A stretch of DNA of 40,647 bases from CAXRBC01 sp041158045 (GTDB taxonomy: Bacteria; Actinomycetota; Acidimicrobiia; Acidimicrobiales; Ilumatobacteraceae): the NCBI GenBank assembly GCA_041158045.1, contig JBEBCD010000048.1, positions 1-40,647 on the forward strand, written 5' to 3'. Under the pieces are notes generated by a model. That model was given only the letters and a program-made list of their open reading frames with translations. It ran no database searches and was not told the origin of the DNA. The position numbers and the translations under genes are program-made. Below, in pieces: positions 1 to 7,974 of the stretch. Numbering within the stretch: the stretch's first letter is position 1; every line of letters begins with the position of its first letter.

Positions 1-265
1 CGAGCACCACCGGGTATCGGCCGGCCGCCGCCTCGCGCACGTCGGCGGGGGCGTCATCGCGGTGATGGGTGGTGAATGGTGCGGGCAACCGCGCGGCGCA
101 CGCGCGCCACGCGGCCCGCTCCCGCACGAGGCCGTGCGTGACGTCGCAGAGGGCGCAGTGGCGGGTGCCGAGTCGGGCACCGATCCAGTAGGCGAGCTCG
201 CCGCGCAGCGTGGCGTCCGCGTCGTAGACGCCGATCCACTCGAGCACCGGGTCGGTCGTGGCCAT
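1..265 (-). CDS. Hypothetical protein with CALCD motif, 3' end off the window
   Basis: The first 88 codons are present and the gene runs off the left edge. The start is ATG at 265; it reads MATTDPVLEWIGVYDADATL and then contains a Tyr-Trp-Ile-Gly segment followed by CALCDVTHG around residues 37-45. The paired cysteines and following His resemble a conserved motif I have seen in small uncharacterised bacterial proteins, but I cannot name a function. A CAGGAT hexamer lies 8 bases before the ATG and no Shine-Dalgarno is visible, in keeping with a leaderless message. Frame and amino-acid composition support it as real coding; function unknown. Confidence 0.6.
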   Translation of the reverse strand, partial: MATTDPVLEWIGVYDADATLRGELAYWIGARLGTRHCALCDVTHGLVRERAAWRACAARLPAPFTTHHRDDAPADVREAAAGRYPVVL

Positions 266-314
266 CGCACGCCATCCTGCCCGACGCGCCCGTGGCGCGC
301 CCCGTCCGGGCGCG

Positions 315-701
315 TCAGCCGGAGAGGCGCGCGACGAAGCCGGAGCTGATGAGGACGAGGGTGATCATCGCGACCATGAGGGTGAGCATCTTGTTGGTCT
401 GGGAGTGCATCGCCCGGTGCATGTCGCCCCGGAGCCCCTGGATCTCCTGGCGGACCTGGCCGAACTCGGTGCGCATCTCGGTCGTCAGGTCGGTGCGGAG
501 CTCGGCCATCTCCTGGCGGACCTTGGCAAACTCGGTGCGCGTCTCGGTGCGCAGCTCGGCGATCTCGAGGCGGACCGCCCCGAGACGCACGTCGACGAAG
601 TCGCGCGTCGCGAGCTGACTGCCCGCGTCGGCCTGGGCATCGGCCGTCGGGACGGTCGTCGGTGCGGAGGCCGGGGCGGTCGTGGACGTGGACGTGGTCA
701 T
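315..701 (-). CDS. Membrane-anchored coiled-coil protein
   Basis: A 128-residue protein with a Thr/Ala/Pro-rich N-terminus (1-30), a long charged helical region (about 35-100) and one C-terminal transmembrane helix (MLTLMVAMITLVLISSGFVA) ending three to six residues before the stop. The helix contains two adjacent 22-residue repeats starting TEFAKVRQEM and TEFGQVRQEI, i.e. a hendecad-type coiled coil. The topology resembles C-terminally anchored DUF1640/CCDC90-like proteins, but I cannot prove membership. I chose ATG 701 over an upstream in-frame ATG at 800 because GAGAGGAGT, a strong ribosome binding site, sits just before it. Role unknown; it probably oligomerises at the membrane. Confidence 0.7.
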   Translation of the reverse strand: MTTSTSTTAPASAPTTVPTADAQADAGSQLATRDFVDVRLGAVRLEIAELRTETRTEFAKVRQEMAELRTDLTTEMRTEFGQVRQEIQGLRGDMHRAMHSQTNKMLTLMVAMITLVLISSGFVARLSG

Positions 702-831
702 GGACGGACTCCTCTCGACGGGCCGATCGCCCGGGTCGTCGGGGGATGTGTGCTGCGCCGCGGTCCCGCGGTCGCGCGTCCCCTGGTCGTCCGTCGACAT
801 GGGTGCACTGTGCCAAAGTCGGCATCGGTCC

Positions 832-837
832 TGTCAA
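832..837 (-). promoter_or_regulatory. Possible -35 box for the coiled-coil gene
   Basis: On the minus strand this reads TTGACA, a perfect sigma70-type -35 hexamer, 130 bases upstream of the ATG at 701. The best -10 candidate (CACAGT, 807-812) is weak and 19 bases away, so this is tentative. The rest of 702-908 holds no gene that I can support. Confidence 0.3.
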
Positions 838-908
838 GTACTCGTCGGACCGCGCAACGACGCCGCTTGGCGCGGCATGGTGCCGCGGCCTCCTGCTAGA
901 CCGTCGCC

Positions 909-1160
909 ATGAGCGACACATCGAGTGCCCCCGGCACGGGCCCCGGCGCGGGCACGGCCGGCGGCGCGGGCACGGCCCGCCCGACCATCATCACCCCCAC
1001 CGACGACGGCCCGCTCGAGGTCGACGGCCCGGTCTCCGTGCGCCGACCCGACGGCACCGTCATCCGCGAGGCGAGCAAGGTCTTCCTCTGCCGCTGCGGC
1101 CACAGCGGGCGCAAGCCGTGGTGCGACGGCAGCCACTCGCGCCAGGGGTGGCGCGCCTGA
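909..1160 (+). CDS. CDGSH-type iron-sulfur protein
   Basis: An 83-residue protein whose C-terminal 40 residues match the CDGSH zinc-finger-like family that binds a redox-active, acid-labile 2Fe-2S cluster through three Cys and one His (mitoNEET family). The ligand motif CRCGHSGRKPWCDGSH fits C-X-C-X2-S-X3-P-X-C-D-G-S-H exactly. The first 25 residues are a Gly/Ala/Thr-rich low-complexity extension. The segment before the cluster (GPLEVDGPVSV...GTVI) is the usual beta strand context of small bacterial CDGSH proteins. It leads a forward cluster and overlaps the following dehydrogenase gene by 13 bases. Upstream TAGACC at 897-902 is 6 bases from the ATG and could be a leaderless -10. The family assignment is firm; the cellular partner is unknown. 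Confidence 0.9.
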   Translation: MSDTSSAPGTGPGAGTAGGAGTARPTIITPTDDGPLEVDGPVSVRRPDGTVIREASKVFLCRCGHSGRKPWCDGSHSRQGWRA

Positions 1161-1867
1161 CGCCCCCCGACGCCGGCTCGCCCGCGCGCGAGCTGCGCGA
1201 CGCACACGCCGTCGTCGTCGGCGCCACCGGCGCGCTCGGCGGTCTCGTCGCGGCGGCGCTCGCGGCGCGGGGCGCCCGCGTGTCGGCCATCGTGCGGGAC
1301 CCCGCGCGACTCGACGGCGCGAGCGTCGCCCACTACGCCGTCGCCGACCTCGAGGATCTCGCCACGGTGCGGGCCGCGGTCGCCTCCGTCGCCGCGCTCG
1401 GCCCGATCGACGTGATGGTCAATGCGGCGGGCATCGTCGCCTTCGGCCCGCTCCCGACGCTCGACGACGCCACCCTCGCCCGCCTCCTCGCGGTCAACGC
1501 GGTGGCGCCGATCGCACTGCTCCGCGAGGCGGCGCCGCACATGCGGGAGGGGTCGTGCTTCGTCCAGATCTCGGGCATCGTCGCCGACTCGCCCGTCGGC
1601 GGCATGGCCGCCTACTGCGCGTCCAAGGCCGCGGCCTCCTCGGCCGTGCGGGCCGCGGCGCGCGACCTGCGCCCGCGGCGCATCGACGTGATCGACGCGC
1701 GGCCCGGGCATACCGAGACGGGGCTCGCGGGGCGCGCGATCGCCGGCACCGCGCCGCGCATGCCCGCCGGCCACGACCCCCGGGCGGTGGCCGAGCGCAT
1801 CGTCGCGGCGATCGTGGCGGGGGAGCGCGACCTGCCGGCGGAGGCCTTCGCGGCCGTCGGCGCCTAG
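1148..1867 (+). CDS. Short-chain dehydrogenase/reductase (SDR)
   Basis: About 239 residues with a Rossmann NAD(P)-binding site near the N-terminus (VVVGATGALGG, a variant of TGxxxGxG), the NAAG motif (MVNAAGIVAF), the catalytic Ser (FVQISGIVADS) and the Y-x-x-x-K pair (AYCASKAAA). Substrate cannot be read from sequence. I chose GTG 1148, preceded by CAGGGG, which puts the nucleotide-binding strand about 20 residues from the start and overlaps the CDGSH gene; translation is probably coupled. A longer open frame extends upstream to 662 but lies over the preceding gene and is not needed. The C-terminus (GHTETGLAGRAI...) fits a classical SDR of slightly short length. Confidence 0.85.
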   Translation: MARLTPPDAGSPARELRDAHAVVVGATGALGGLVAAALAARGARVSAIVRDPARLDGASVAHYAVADLEDLATVRAAVASVAALGPIDVMVNAAGIVAFGPLPTLDDATLARLLAVNAVAPIALLREAAPHMREGSCFVQISGIVADSPVGGMAAYCASKAAASSAVRAAARDLRPRRIDVIDARPGHTETGLAGRAIAGTAPRMPAGHDPRAVAERIVAAIVAGERDLPAEAFAAVGA

Positions 1868-1875
1868 GGGGCCGC

Positions 1876-2658
1876 GTGCGGATCGCGCGCCGCGTCGCGG
1901 CGATGGTGGCCGTCGCGGCGGCGACCGTCGTCGCGACGGCGGCCGGTACGTCGGGCGCGGCCGGCGGCGACGTGGCGGCCGGCGGCGACGTCGCACCGCC
2001 CGCCGAGCGGCGCATCATCGGCACCTCGGTCGAGGGCCGCCCCATCGAGGCGCTGCGCCTCGGCACCCCCGGCGGCACCGTCGTGCTCGTCGTCGGCGTC
2101 ATCCACGGCGACGAGGACGCCGGCCTCGCCATCGTCGACGAGCTGGCCCGCCGCGCCGTGCCGCGCGGCGTCGAGCTGTGGATCGTGCCGTCGATGAACC
2201 CGGACGGCGTCGCCACCCGGCGCCGCGGCAACGCGCGGCTCGTGGACCTCAACCGCAACTTCCCCCACGCGTGGGCCCGCATGGGCCGCCCCGGCTACTG
2301 GCAGTACGCGGGGCCGTCGCGCGCCTCGGAGCCCGAGACGCGCGCGATGGTGGCATTCGTCCGCGAGATCCGCCCGGCGCTCGGCATCTGGTACCACCAG
2401 GACCTGTCGATGATCTCGCCCGGCACCGGCGACGAGGGCTCGGTGCGGGCGCGCTACGCGGCGCTCACCGGGCTGCCGCTCGTGCGCATCACTGGCGGCC
2501 GCTACACCGGCGTCGCCGCCACGTGGCAGCGGCGCGCCGTGCCGGACGGGATGGCGATGGTGGTCGAGCTCGGCCCCACGCTCCCGGCCGCCGAGGCCGT
2601 CGTGCACGCCGACGCCGTGATGGCCGTGGCGCGCATGACCCGCGACCTGCGAGGCTGA
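1876..2658 (+). CDS. Secreted M14-family zinc carboxypeptidase, MpaA-like
   Basis: A 260-residue protein with an N-terminal signal peptide (Arg-rich start, Ala/Val-rich core to about residue 30) and a short M14 catalytic domain. Visible zinc and catalytic residues are HGDE (His77, Glu80), a later His174 in WYHQD, and Glu231 in VVELGP; the substrate-site motif DLNRNFP is also present. This arrangement is that of murein peptide amidase A type enzymes, which cleave gamma-D-Glu-diaminopimelate bonds in cell-wall peptides. Export would place it outside the membrane, whereas E. coli MpaA is cytoplasmic, so a cell-wall trimming role is an inference. GTG 1876 lies 8 bases after the SDR stop, in the same forward cluster. 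Confidence 0.85.
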   Translation: MRIARRVAAMVAVAAATVVATAAGTSGAAGGDVAAGGDVAPPAERRIIGTSVEGRPIEALRLGTPGGTVVLVVGVIHGDEDAGLAIVDELARRAVPRGVELWIVPSMNPDGVATRRRGNARLVDLNRNFPHAWARMGRPGYWQYAGPSRASEPETRAMVAFVREIRPALGIWYHQDLSMISPGTGDEGSVRARYAALTGLPLVRITGGRYTGVAATWQRRAVPDGMAMVVELGPTLPAAEAVVHADAVMAVARMTRDLRG

Positions 2659-2661
2659 GCC

Positions 2662-3264
2662 GTGCCGTCCCGCCGCCCGACCGACCGCGCCGCGTCGTTC
2701 CCCCTCATCGAGCGCCGCTACGGACGCCCGGTCGCGCACTGGCTGCGCCTGCTCGAGCCGCTGCGCGGCGCGCGGTACCCCGAGCAGATGGAGCTGCTCC
2801 AGGAGCGCCACGGCGTGAGCCGCGCCCACGCCAACACGCTCGTCATGTACTTCCGCGGCTCGCGCTCCTCGCGCCGCCACGCCACGCCCGCCGACTACCT
2901 CGCCTCGGTCGACCCCGTCGCCGCCCGCACCGTGCGCCGCGTCATGGCCACCATCCGCGCCGCGCACCCCGGGCTCGAGCTCGTCGTGGCGTGGAACCAG
3001 CCGATCCTCCGCGTGCGCGGCACGACGAAGTCGGTCTTCGGCATGTCGGTGTCGCGCCACCACGCGCTGCTCAACCCCTTCTCCCGCGCCGCGCTCACCG
3101 CGCCGCCCGTCGCGCGCCGCATCGCCGCGCTCGGCCTCGGTGGTGGCTCCCACACGCTGCGCGTGCCGCTCGACTGGCGCGTCGACGCGACGCTGCTGCG
3201 GGCGATGGTGCGGGTGCGGCTCGCCGAGCTCCGCGACGAGCGCCCGTCGGGCCGGCGCGGCTAG
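2662..3264 (+). CDS. DUF4287 / YdhG-like two-domain protein
   Basis: A 200-residue protein. Residues about 10-75 resemble DUF4287 (an N-terminal helical segment ending in GVSRAHANTLVMYFRG), and residues about 80-195 resemble the YdhG/DUF1801 fold (VRRVMATIRAAHPGLELVVAWNQP, then KSVFGMSVSRHHALLNPF). Proteins of this architecture are widespread in actinobacteria and uncharacterised; a small-molecule or iron-chaperone-type role has been suggested for the YdhG fold only. It starts at GTG 2662, three bases after the peptidase stop, and is the last gene of the forward cluster; its end overlaps the convergent ABC exporter by four bases. Confidence 0.75.
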   Translation: MPSRRPTDRAASFPLIERRYGRPVAHWLRLLEPLRGARYPEQMELLQERHGVSRAHANTLVMYFRGSRSSRRHATPADYLASVDPVAARTVRRVMATIRAAHPGLELVVAWNQPILRVRGTTKSVFGMSVSRHHALLNPFSRAALTAPPVARRIAALGLGGGSHTLRVPLDWRVDATLLRAMVRVRLAELRDERPSGRRG

Positions 3265-5126
3265 CCCGCGGCCTCGGCGTACAGCGCGCCCGCCCGCACC
3301 TGACGCGCGTACGCGCCATCGCGCGCCATGAGCTCGTCGTGCGAGCCCTGCTCGACGACGCGCCCATCGTCGAGCACGACGATGCGGTCCGCACCCCGCA
3401 CGGTCGAGAGCCGGTGCGCGATGACGATGGCGGTGCGTCCGCGTAGCGCCTCGTCGAGCGCGGCCTGCACGAGCACCTCGCTCTCGTTGTCGAGGTGGCT
3501 CGTCGCCTCGTCGAGGATCATGACGGCCGGGTCCTTGAGCAGCAGGCGGGCGATGGCGAGCCGCTGCTTCTCCCCGCCGGAGAGGCGGTAGCCGCGCTCG
3601 CCGACGATGGTGCGGTAGCCGTCGGGGAGCGCGGCGATCACGTCGTGGATGCGCGCGCGGCGGCACGCCGACTCGAGGTCGGCGTCGGTGGCGTCGGGAC
3701 GGGCGTAGCGCAGGTTGGCCTCGATGCTCTCGTGGAAGAGGTGCGGGTCCTGCGACACCACGCCCACCGCCGCGCGCAGTGACGCGCCCGTGAGGTCGCG
3801 CACGTCGCGGCCGTCGACCCGCACGGTGCCATGCGTCGCGTCGTAGAGGCGGGGCACGAGCGAGGCGAGCGTCGACTTGCCCGAGCCCGACGGGCCGACG
3901 ATCGCGAGCGTCTCGCCCGGCTCGATCGAGAGCGTCACGTCGCGCAGCACCTCGCGGTCGGTGTCGCCGGTCGGCGCCCCCGGCGCCTCGAGCGACGCGA
4001 TCGACACCTCCGAGGCGTGCGGATAGCGGAACGTCACGGCGTCCCACTCGATCCGCCCCCGCGGCGCGACGAGGTCGACGGCCCGCGGGCGGTCCGCCAC
4101 CGCGAGCGGCGCGTCGAGCACCTCGAAGACGCGGTCGAAGCTGACGAACGACGTGAGCAGCTCGACGCGCGCATTGGACAGCGCCGTGAGCGGCACGTAC
4201 ACCCGCGTCACCAGCGCCGCGAGCGCCACCAGCGTCCCCGACGTGACGTCGCCCGACACCACGAGCTGCGCACCCACGCCGTAGACGGCGACGGCACCGA
4301 GCGCGCCGACGAGCCCCAGCGCGACGAAGAACACGCGCCCGTACATCGCCGCCAGCACCCCCGCGTCGCGCACCCCGGCGGCCCGCTCGGAGAACGCGCC
4401 GATCTCCCGGTCGTGGCGGCCGAAGAGCTTCACCAGCATCGCCCCCGCGACGTTGAAGCGCTCCTGCATCTGCGTGTTCATCTGCGCGTTGAGGTCCATC
4501 TGGCGGGCCGCGATCGCCTGCAGCCGCGTGCCCACCCGCCGCGCCGGCACGATGAACGCGGGCAGTACCACGAGCGCGAGCGCCGTGAGGCGCCACTCGA
4601 GCGCCACCATCGCCGCCACGGTCGTCACGAGGATCACGGCGTTGCTCACCGCGGTGCCGATGGTGGAGGTCACCGCGTTCTGCGCGCCGACCACGTCGTT
4701 GTTGAGCCGGCTGATGAGCGAGCCGGTCTGCGTGCGGGTGAAGAAGGCGATCGGCATCCGCTGCACCTTGTCGAAGAGCGCGACCCGCAGGTCGTAGATG
4801 AGCCCCTCGCCGACGCGCGCCGAGCCCCAGCGCTGCACGATCGCGAGCGTCGCCTCGGCGATCGCCGCACCGACGGCCAGGACGGCGAGCCACCAGATGC
4901 GCCCCCGGTCGCCGGCGGGAATCGCGTCGTCGATGATCGCGCGGAAGACGAGCGGCGGCACCAGCGCCACCAGCGCCGACGCGAGGATCGCGGCGAGGAA
5001 GACGGCGATCGTCCGCGCGTACGGTCGGGCAAAGGCGCCGACGCGGCGCAGCGTCTCGCGCTCGACCGCGCGCCCGGCCACGGCGGAGGCGTCGCGGGGG
5101 ATGAGCTGGTGCGGGTTCATCTGCAC
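3261..5126 (-). CDS. ABC exporter, fused membrane and ATPase domains
   Basis: A 621-residue half-transporter of the MsbA/MdlB type. Residues about 30-310 form the six-helix exporter membrane domain. The nucleotide-binding domain follows, with Walker A GPSGSGKST, Q-loop VSQDPHLFHE, signature LSGGEKQR, Walker B VMILDEATSHLD and the switch His in IAHRLSTVR. Such proteins act as dimers to export lipids, peptides or drugs; the substrate here is unknown. An insertion (APGAPTGDTDRE) separates two beta strands at the start of the ATPase domain. GTG 5126 is preferred over ATG 5120 because a TAGCGT hexamer (5134-5139) lies 7 bases before it. It lies 48 bases downstream of the amidase and could also be read from that operon. 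Confidence 0.92.
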   Translation of the reverse strand: MQMNPHQLIPRDASAVAGRAVERETLRRVGAFARPYARTIAVFLAAILASALVALVPPLVFRAIIDDAIPAGDRGRIWWLAVLAVGAAIAEATLAIVQRWGSARVGEGLIYDLRVALFDKVQRMPIAFFTRTQTGSLISRLNNDVVGAQNAVTSTIGTAVSNAVILVTTVAAMVALEWRLTALALVVLPAFIVPARRVGTRLQAIAARQMDLNAQMNTQMQERFNVAGAMLVKLFGRHDREIGAFSERAAGVRDAGVLAAMYGRVFFVALGLVGALGAVAVYGVGAQLVVSGDVTSGTLVALAALVTRVYVPLTALSNARVELLTSFVSFDRVFEVLDAPLAVADRPRAVDLVAPRGRIEWDAVTFRYPHASEVSIASLEAPGAPTGDTDREVLRDVTLSIEPGETLAIVGPSGSGKSTLASLVPRLYDATHGTVRVDGRDVRDLTGASLRAAVGVVSQDPHLFHESIEANLRYARPDATDADLESACRRARIHDVIAALPDGYRTIVGERGYRLSGGEKQRLAIARLLLKDPAVMILDEATSHLDNESEVLVQAALDEALRGRTAIVIAHRLSTVRGADRIVVLDDGRVVEQGSHDELMARDGAYARQVRAGALYAEAAG

Positions 5127-5133
5127 CGCGCCG

Positions 5134-5139
5134 ACGCTA
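5134..5139 (-). promoter_or_regulatory. Putative leaderless -10 (TAGCGT) of ABC exporter
   Basis: TAGCGT on the minus strand ends 7 bases before GTG 5126, the spacing expected if transcription begins at the start codon. No ribosome binding site is seen. Confidence 0.45.
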
Positions 5140-5174
5140 CTGAGCCTCGTCCTCCCGCGCGCGGCGCGGGGGCG

Positions 5175-6557
5175 TCAGTGCGAGGGCGCGACGAGCGGCC
5201 ACGGCCGCTCGCGTTCGACGAGCCGCGCGAGGTCCAGCAGGTACGGCTCGCGGTAGTGCGGCGCGACGATCTGCATCCCCACCGGCAGCCCGTCCACCGC
5301 GCCGACCGGCACCGAGATCGCGGGGCATCCGTAGACGTTGGCGGGGAAGGTGAGCGCGCCGTTGTTGCCGAGCCCGGCCTCGACGCCGCCGAAGACGCTC
5401 GGCAGCGGCCCCTCGGCGGCGAACGCGACGTCGGGGTTGCTCGCCGTGATCACGAAGTCGACGTCGCCGAAGATCGCGGCCATCCGCTCGTTGAGCGCCA
5501 CCCGCCGCGCCTCGAACTTGCCGCGGGCCTCCGCGCCGTAGCGGTCCACCCACTGCATCGCCGCGCGGCCCTCCGGCGTCAGCTGCTCGAGCGCACCCGG
5601 CAGGTGCTCGCGCAACTCCCACGCGAGCATCACCGACCCGGTGAGCGACCACGCCGCGCCGAGTCTCGGCAGCGTGGTGTCGACGTCGCGCCGGCGCAGC
5701 CCCGCCGCGCCGGTGAGCCACGTCGCAGCCTCCTCGATCACGGCCCAGCTCGCGTCGGCGACGTGCGCGCCGCCCCAGTCGCGCACCGCGATGGCGCGCA
5801 GCCCCGACGTCTCGCGGGTGCCGAGCCCCGCCTCCCAGCCCGAGACGCGCGGGAGCGACAGCGGGTCGCGCGACTCGTGGCCGTTGCACACGTCGAACCA
5901 TCGCGCCACGTCGCGCACGCTGCGCGCCAGGCAGCCGAGCGTCGTCGTGAGGTTGCCAAAGGGCTCCGCCGGTCCGCGTGGGATCCGCCCGTACGTGGCC
6001 TTGAGTCCGACCAGCCCGGTGAATCCCGCGGGGATCCGGATCGACCCCCCGCCGTCGCCGCCGGTGGCCAGCGTGACGATGCCGCCCGCCACCGCCGCCG
6101 CGCTGCCGCCCGACGAGCCGCCCGGCGTGGTGCCGCGCCGCCACGGGTTGTGCGTCGCGCCGTGGAGGTGGGTGCGCGTGAGGTTGACCATGCCGAACTC
6201 GCTGGACGTCGTCTGGCCGACGAGCACCGCGCCGCCGTCGCGCGTCGCGCGGTTGACCATCGTCGAGGTGTGCGACGCGCGACGGTCGCGGAAGACCGTG
6301 CTCGCCCCCGTGTCGGGCCAGCCGGCGACGGCATCGAGCTCCTTGACGCCGATCGGCACGCCGCCGAAGGGCTTGGACACGTCGGCGGCCGCCGCTGCGG
6401 CCTGCGCACCCTCGGCGTCGAGGTGGCCCCAGGCGTTGAGCTGGCTGGTGGAGATCGCGTCGAGCGTCGCGTTGAGCTCCTCGAGCGGGGAGCGGCGACC
6501 GGCGCGGTACTCGTCGACGAGCCCGCAGGCGTCGCCCTGCCACGGACGGTCCGGCAT
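5175..6557 (-). CDS. Amidase signature family hydrolase
   Basis: A 460-residue amidase signature enzyme, the family's usual length. The catalytic Ser-cisSer-Lys triad is recognisable: Lys in IGVKELDAV (about residue 71), the GGSSGGSAAAVAGG stretch, and the nucleophile region GGDGGGSIRIPAGFTGLVGLK. These enzymes hydrolyse carboxamides, with members acting on amides, carbamates, nitrile-derived amides, or as the GatA subunit; GatA is unlikely because no GatB/GatC is adjacent and the C-terminus differs. It follows the thioesterase by 10 bases and is the last but one gene of the importer operon, so it may act on the imported compound (inference). A TAGGCT hexamer overlaps the thioesterase stop, 7 bases before the ATG, and might give a separate leaderless transcript. 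Confidence 0.9.
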   Translation of the reverse strand: MPDRPWQGDACGLVDEYRAGRRSPLEELNATLDAISTSQLNAWGHLDAEGAQAAAAAADVSKPFGGVPIGVKELDAVAGWPDTGASTVFRDRRASHTSTMVNRATRDGGAVLVGQTTSSEFGMVNLTRTHLHGATHNPWRRGTTPGGSSGGSAAAVAGGIVTLATGGDGGGSIRIPAGFTGLVGLKATYGRIPRGPAEPFGNLTTTLGCLARSVRDVARWFDVCNGHESRDPLSLPRVSGWEAGLGTRETSGLRAIAVRDWGGAHVADASWAVIEEAATWLTGAAGLRRRDVDTTLPRLGAAWSLTGSVMLAWELREHLPGALEQLTPEGRAAMQWVDRYGAEARGKFEARRVALNERMAAIFGDVDFVITASNPDVAFAAEGPLPSVFGGVEAGLGNNGALTFPANVYGCPAISVPVGAVDGLPVGMQIVAPHYREPYLLDLARLVERERPWPLVAPSH

Positions 6558-6567
6558 CGCGCCGAGC

Positions 6568-6996
6568 CTAGGTCAGCGGTGCGTAGTCGTCGGCGCGCGG
6601 CAGCGACAGGATCGCCTGCAGGAGCCCGTCCGGCGGCGCGACGATCTTGCGCGTCGCGAGGTCGAAGAAGGCGATGACGCTCGCGATGGTGCACGCGACC
6701 TTGCCGCTCGCCTTGACGAAGCGCGTCCGCAGGACGAACCGCGACCCGTCCTCGCGCATGCCCGCGAGCTCGTGGCCGATCGTCAGCTCCTCGGCGAGGC
6801 GCACCTCGGACCGGTAGTCGATCTCGTCGCGCAGCACGACCGGCCCGATGCCGGCGCCGAAGAACTCGGCGAGGGTGTAGCCGTGGCGGTTGAAGAACTC
6901 CATGCGCGAGTTGGACGCGAGGTCCAGGTACGCCACGTTGCGCATGTGGCCGTTGGAGTCGATCTCGCCCCAGCGGGTGCGGATCGTCTCGCTCAC
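6568..6996 (-). CDS. Hotdog-fold acyl-CoA thioesterase (4HBT type)
   Basis: A 142-residue single hotdog domain similar to YbgC/4-hydroxybenzoyl-CoA thioesterases. The N-terminal motif WGEIDSNGHMRNVAYLDLA corresponds to the family motif containing the catalytic acid and the following His-x-x-N; FFGAGIGPVVLRDEIDYRSEVRLAEELTI gives the central strands in sequence. It would hydrolyse a short or aromatic acyl-CoA in the cytoplasm; the actual substrate is unknown. I chose GTG 6996, whose codon overlaps the TGA of the ABC ATPase gene (GTGA), implying coupled translation. A longer upstream reading frame overlaps the ATPase gene and is rejected. Confidence 0.85.
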   Translation of the reverse strand: MSETIRTRWGEIDSNGHMRNVAYLDLASNSRMEFFNRHGYTLAEFFGAGIGPVVLRDEIDYRSEVRLAEELTIGHELAGMREDGSRFVLRTRFVKASGKVACTIASVIAFFDLATRKIVAPPDGLLQAILSLPRADDYAPLT

Positions 6997-7973
6997 GCGC
7001 GGTCGTCCCGCACCACGGCGCGCGTCGTGTCGATGCGCACCCCGACGGCCTCGCCGACGGTCGCCCGCGCGTCGCGCGACAGCACCACGGCGCCGAGCTG
7101 CGAGCCGTCCGCGAGCGCCACGCGCACCACGCTCGTGGCGCCGCCGAAGAGCGTCGCCACGACCTTGGCCCGCAGCGCCCCCTCGGCGTCGGGCGCGCAC
7201 ACCGTCACGTCCTCGGGCCGCACGAGCAGCCGCCGCCCGTCGGGCGCCGTCCACTCGTAGGTCGAGCCGACGAACCGCGCGACGAACGGGCTGGCCGGCG
7301 ACAGGTAGACGTCCCGCGGCGCCCCGACCTGCTCGATGCGGCCCTCGCGCATCACGCAGATGCGGTCGGAGATCGCGATGGCCTCGCCCTGGTCGTGGGT
7401 GACGAAGATCGTGGCGACCCCCGCCTCGCGCTGGACGCGGCGGATCTCGTCGCGCAGCTCCTCGCGCACCGCCGCGTCGAGCGCGCTGAGCGGCTCGTCG
7501 AGCAGCAGCACCTTGGGGCTGATGGCGAGCGCGCGCGCGAGCGCGACGCGCTGCTGCTGGCCGCCCGAGAGCTGGTGCGCATAGCGGTCCTCGAGACCGC
7601 GCAGCCGCACGCGCTCCAGCGCCTCGCTCGCGCGGCGCGCGCGCTCCTCGCGACCCATGCCGCGCACCCGCAGGCCGAACGCGACGTTGTCGCGCGCCGT
7701 GAGGTGGGGGAAGAGGCTGTACTGCTGGAAGACCATGCCCATGTCGCGCCGGTGCGGCGGCAGGTCGGTGACGTCGGTGCCGGCGAGCACGACCCGTCCG
7801 CCGTCGGGCTGCTCGAAGCCGGCGGCCACGCGCAGTGCCGTGGTCTTGCCGCAGCCCGACGGCCCGAGGAGGCTGACCAGCTCGCCGTCGGCGAGCGCGA
7901 GGTCGAAGCCCCCGAGTGCGACCGTGTCCCCGAAGCGCTTGCGCACCCCGGAGAACTCGAGGAAGGTGCTCAC
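6993..7973 (-). CDS. ABC importer ATP-binding protein, PotA/FbpC-like
   Basis: A 326-residue ATPase with Walker A LLGPSGCGKTTAL, Q-loop GMVFQQYSLFPHL, signature LSGGQQQRVALARAL, Walker B VLLLDEPLSALD and switch His (FVTHDQGEAI), followed by a C-terminal TOBE-like domain (about residues 240-326, beginning RLLVRPEDVTV). This is the CysA/PotA/FbpC/UgpC class, which powers import of spermidine/putrescine, iron, sulfate or similar solutes. GTG 7973 starts one base after the TGA of the second permease. With the preceding genes it completes a lipoprotein-permease-permease-ATPase importer. I do not infer the substrate from this subunit. Confidence 0.9.
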   Translation of the reverse strand: MSTFLEFSGVRKRFGDTVALGGFDLALADGELVSLLGPSGCGKTTALRVAAGFEQPDGGRVVLAGTDVTDLPPHRRDMGMVFQQYSLFPHLTARDNVAFGLRVRGMGREERARRASEALERVRLRGLEDRYAHQLSGGQQQRVALARALAISPKVLLLDEPLSALDAAVREELRDEIRRVQREAGVATIFVTHDQGEAIAISDRICVMREGRIEQVGAPRDVYLSPASPFVARFVGSTYEWTAPDGRRLLVRPEDVTVCAPDAEGALRAKVVATLFGGATSVVRVALADGSQLGAVVLSRDARATVGEAVGVRIDTTRAVVRDDRA

Positions 7974-7974
7974 C

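Noticed and set aside
811..822. Similarity of TGCCAAAGTCGG to TGCCAAACTCGG upstream of the proX-like gene
   Set aside because: The resemblance is limited to 12 bases, at different distances and orientations to the genes; chance cannot be excluded.
1864..4893. A 1009-codon open frame on the minus strand
   Set aside because: It lies across the M14, DUF4287 and ABC exporter genes in another frame, and its product is Arg/Ala/Gly-rich with no motif. Long antisense frames are expected at this GC content.
3831..6677. A 948-codon open frame on the plus strand
   Set aside because: It is the antisense shadow of the ABC exporter and amidase genes, with repetitive Arg/His/Glu-rich composition.
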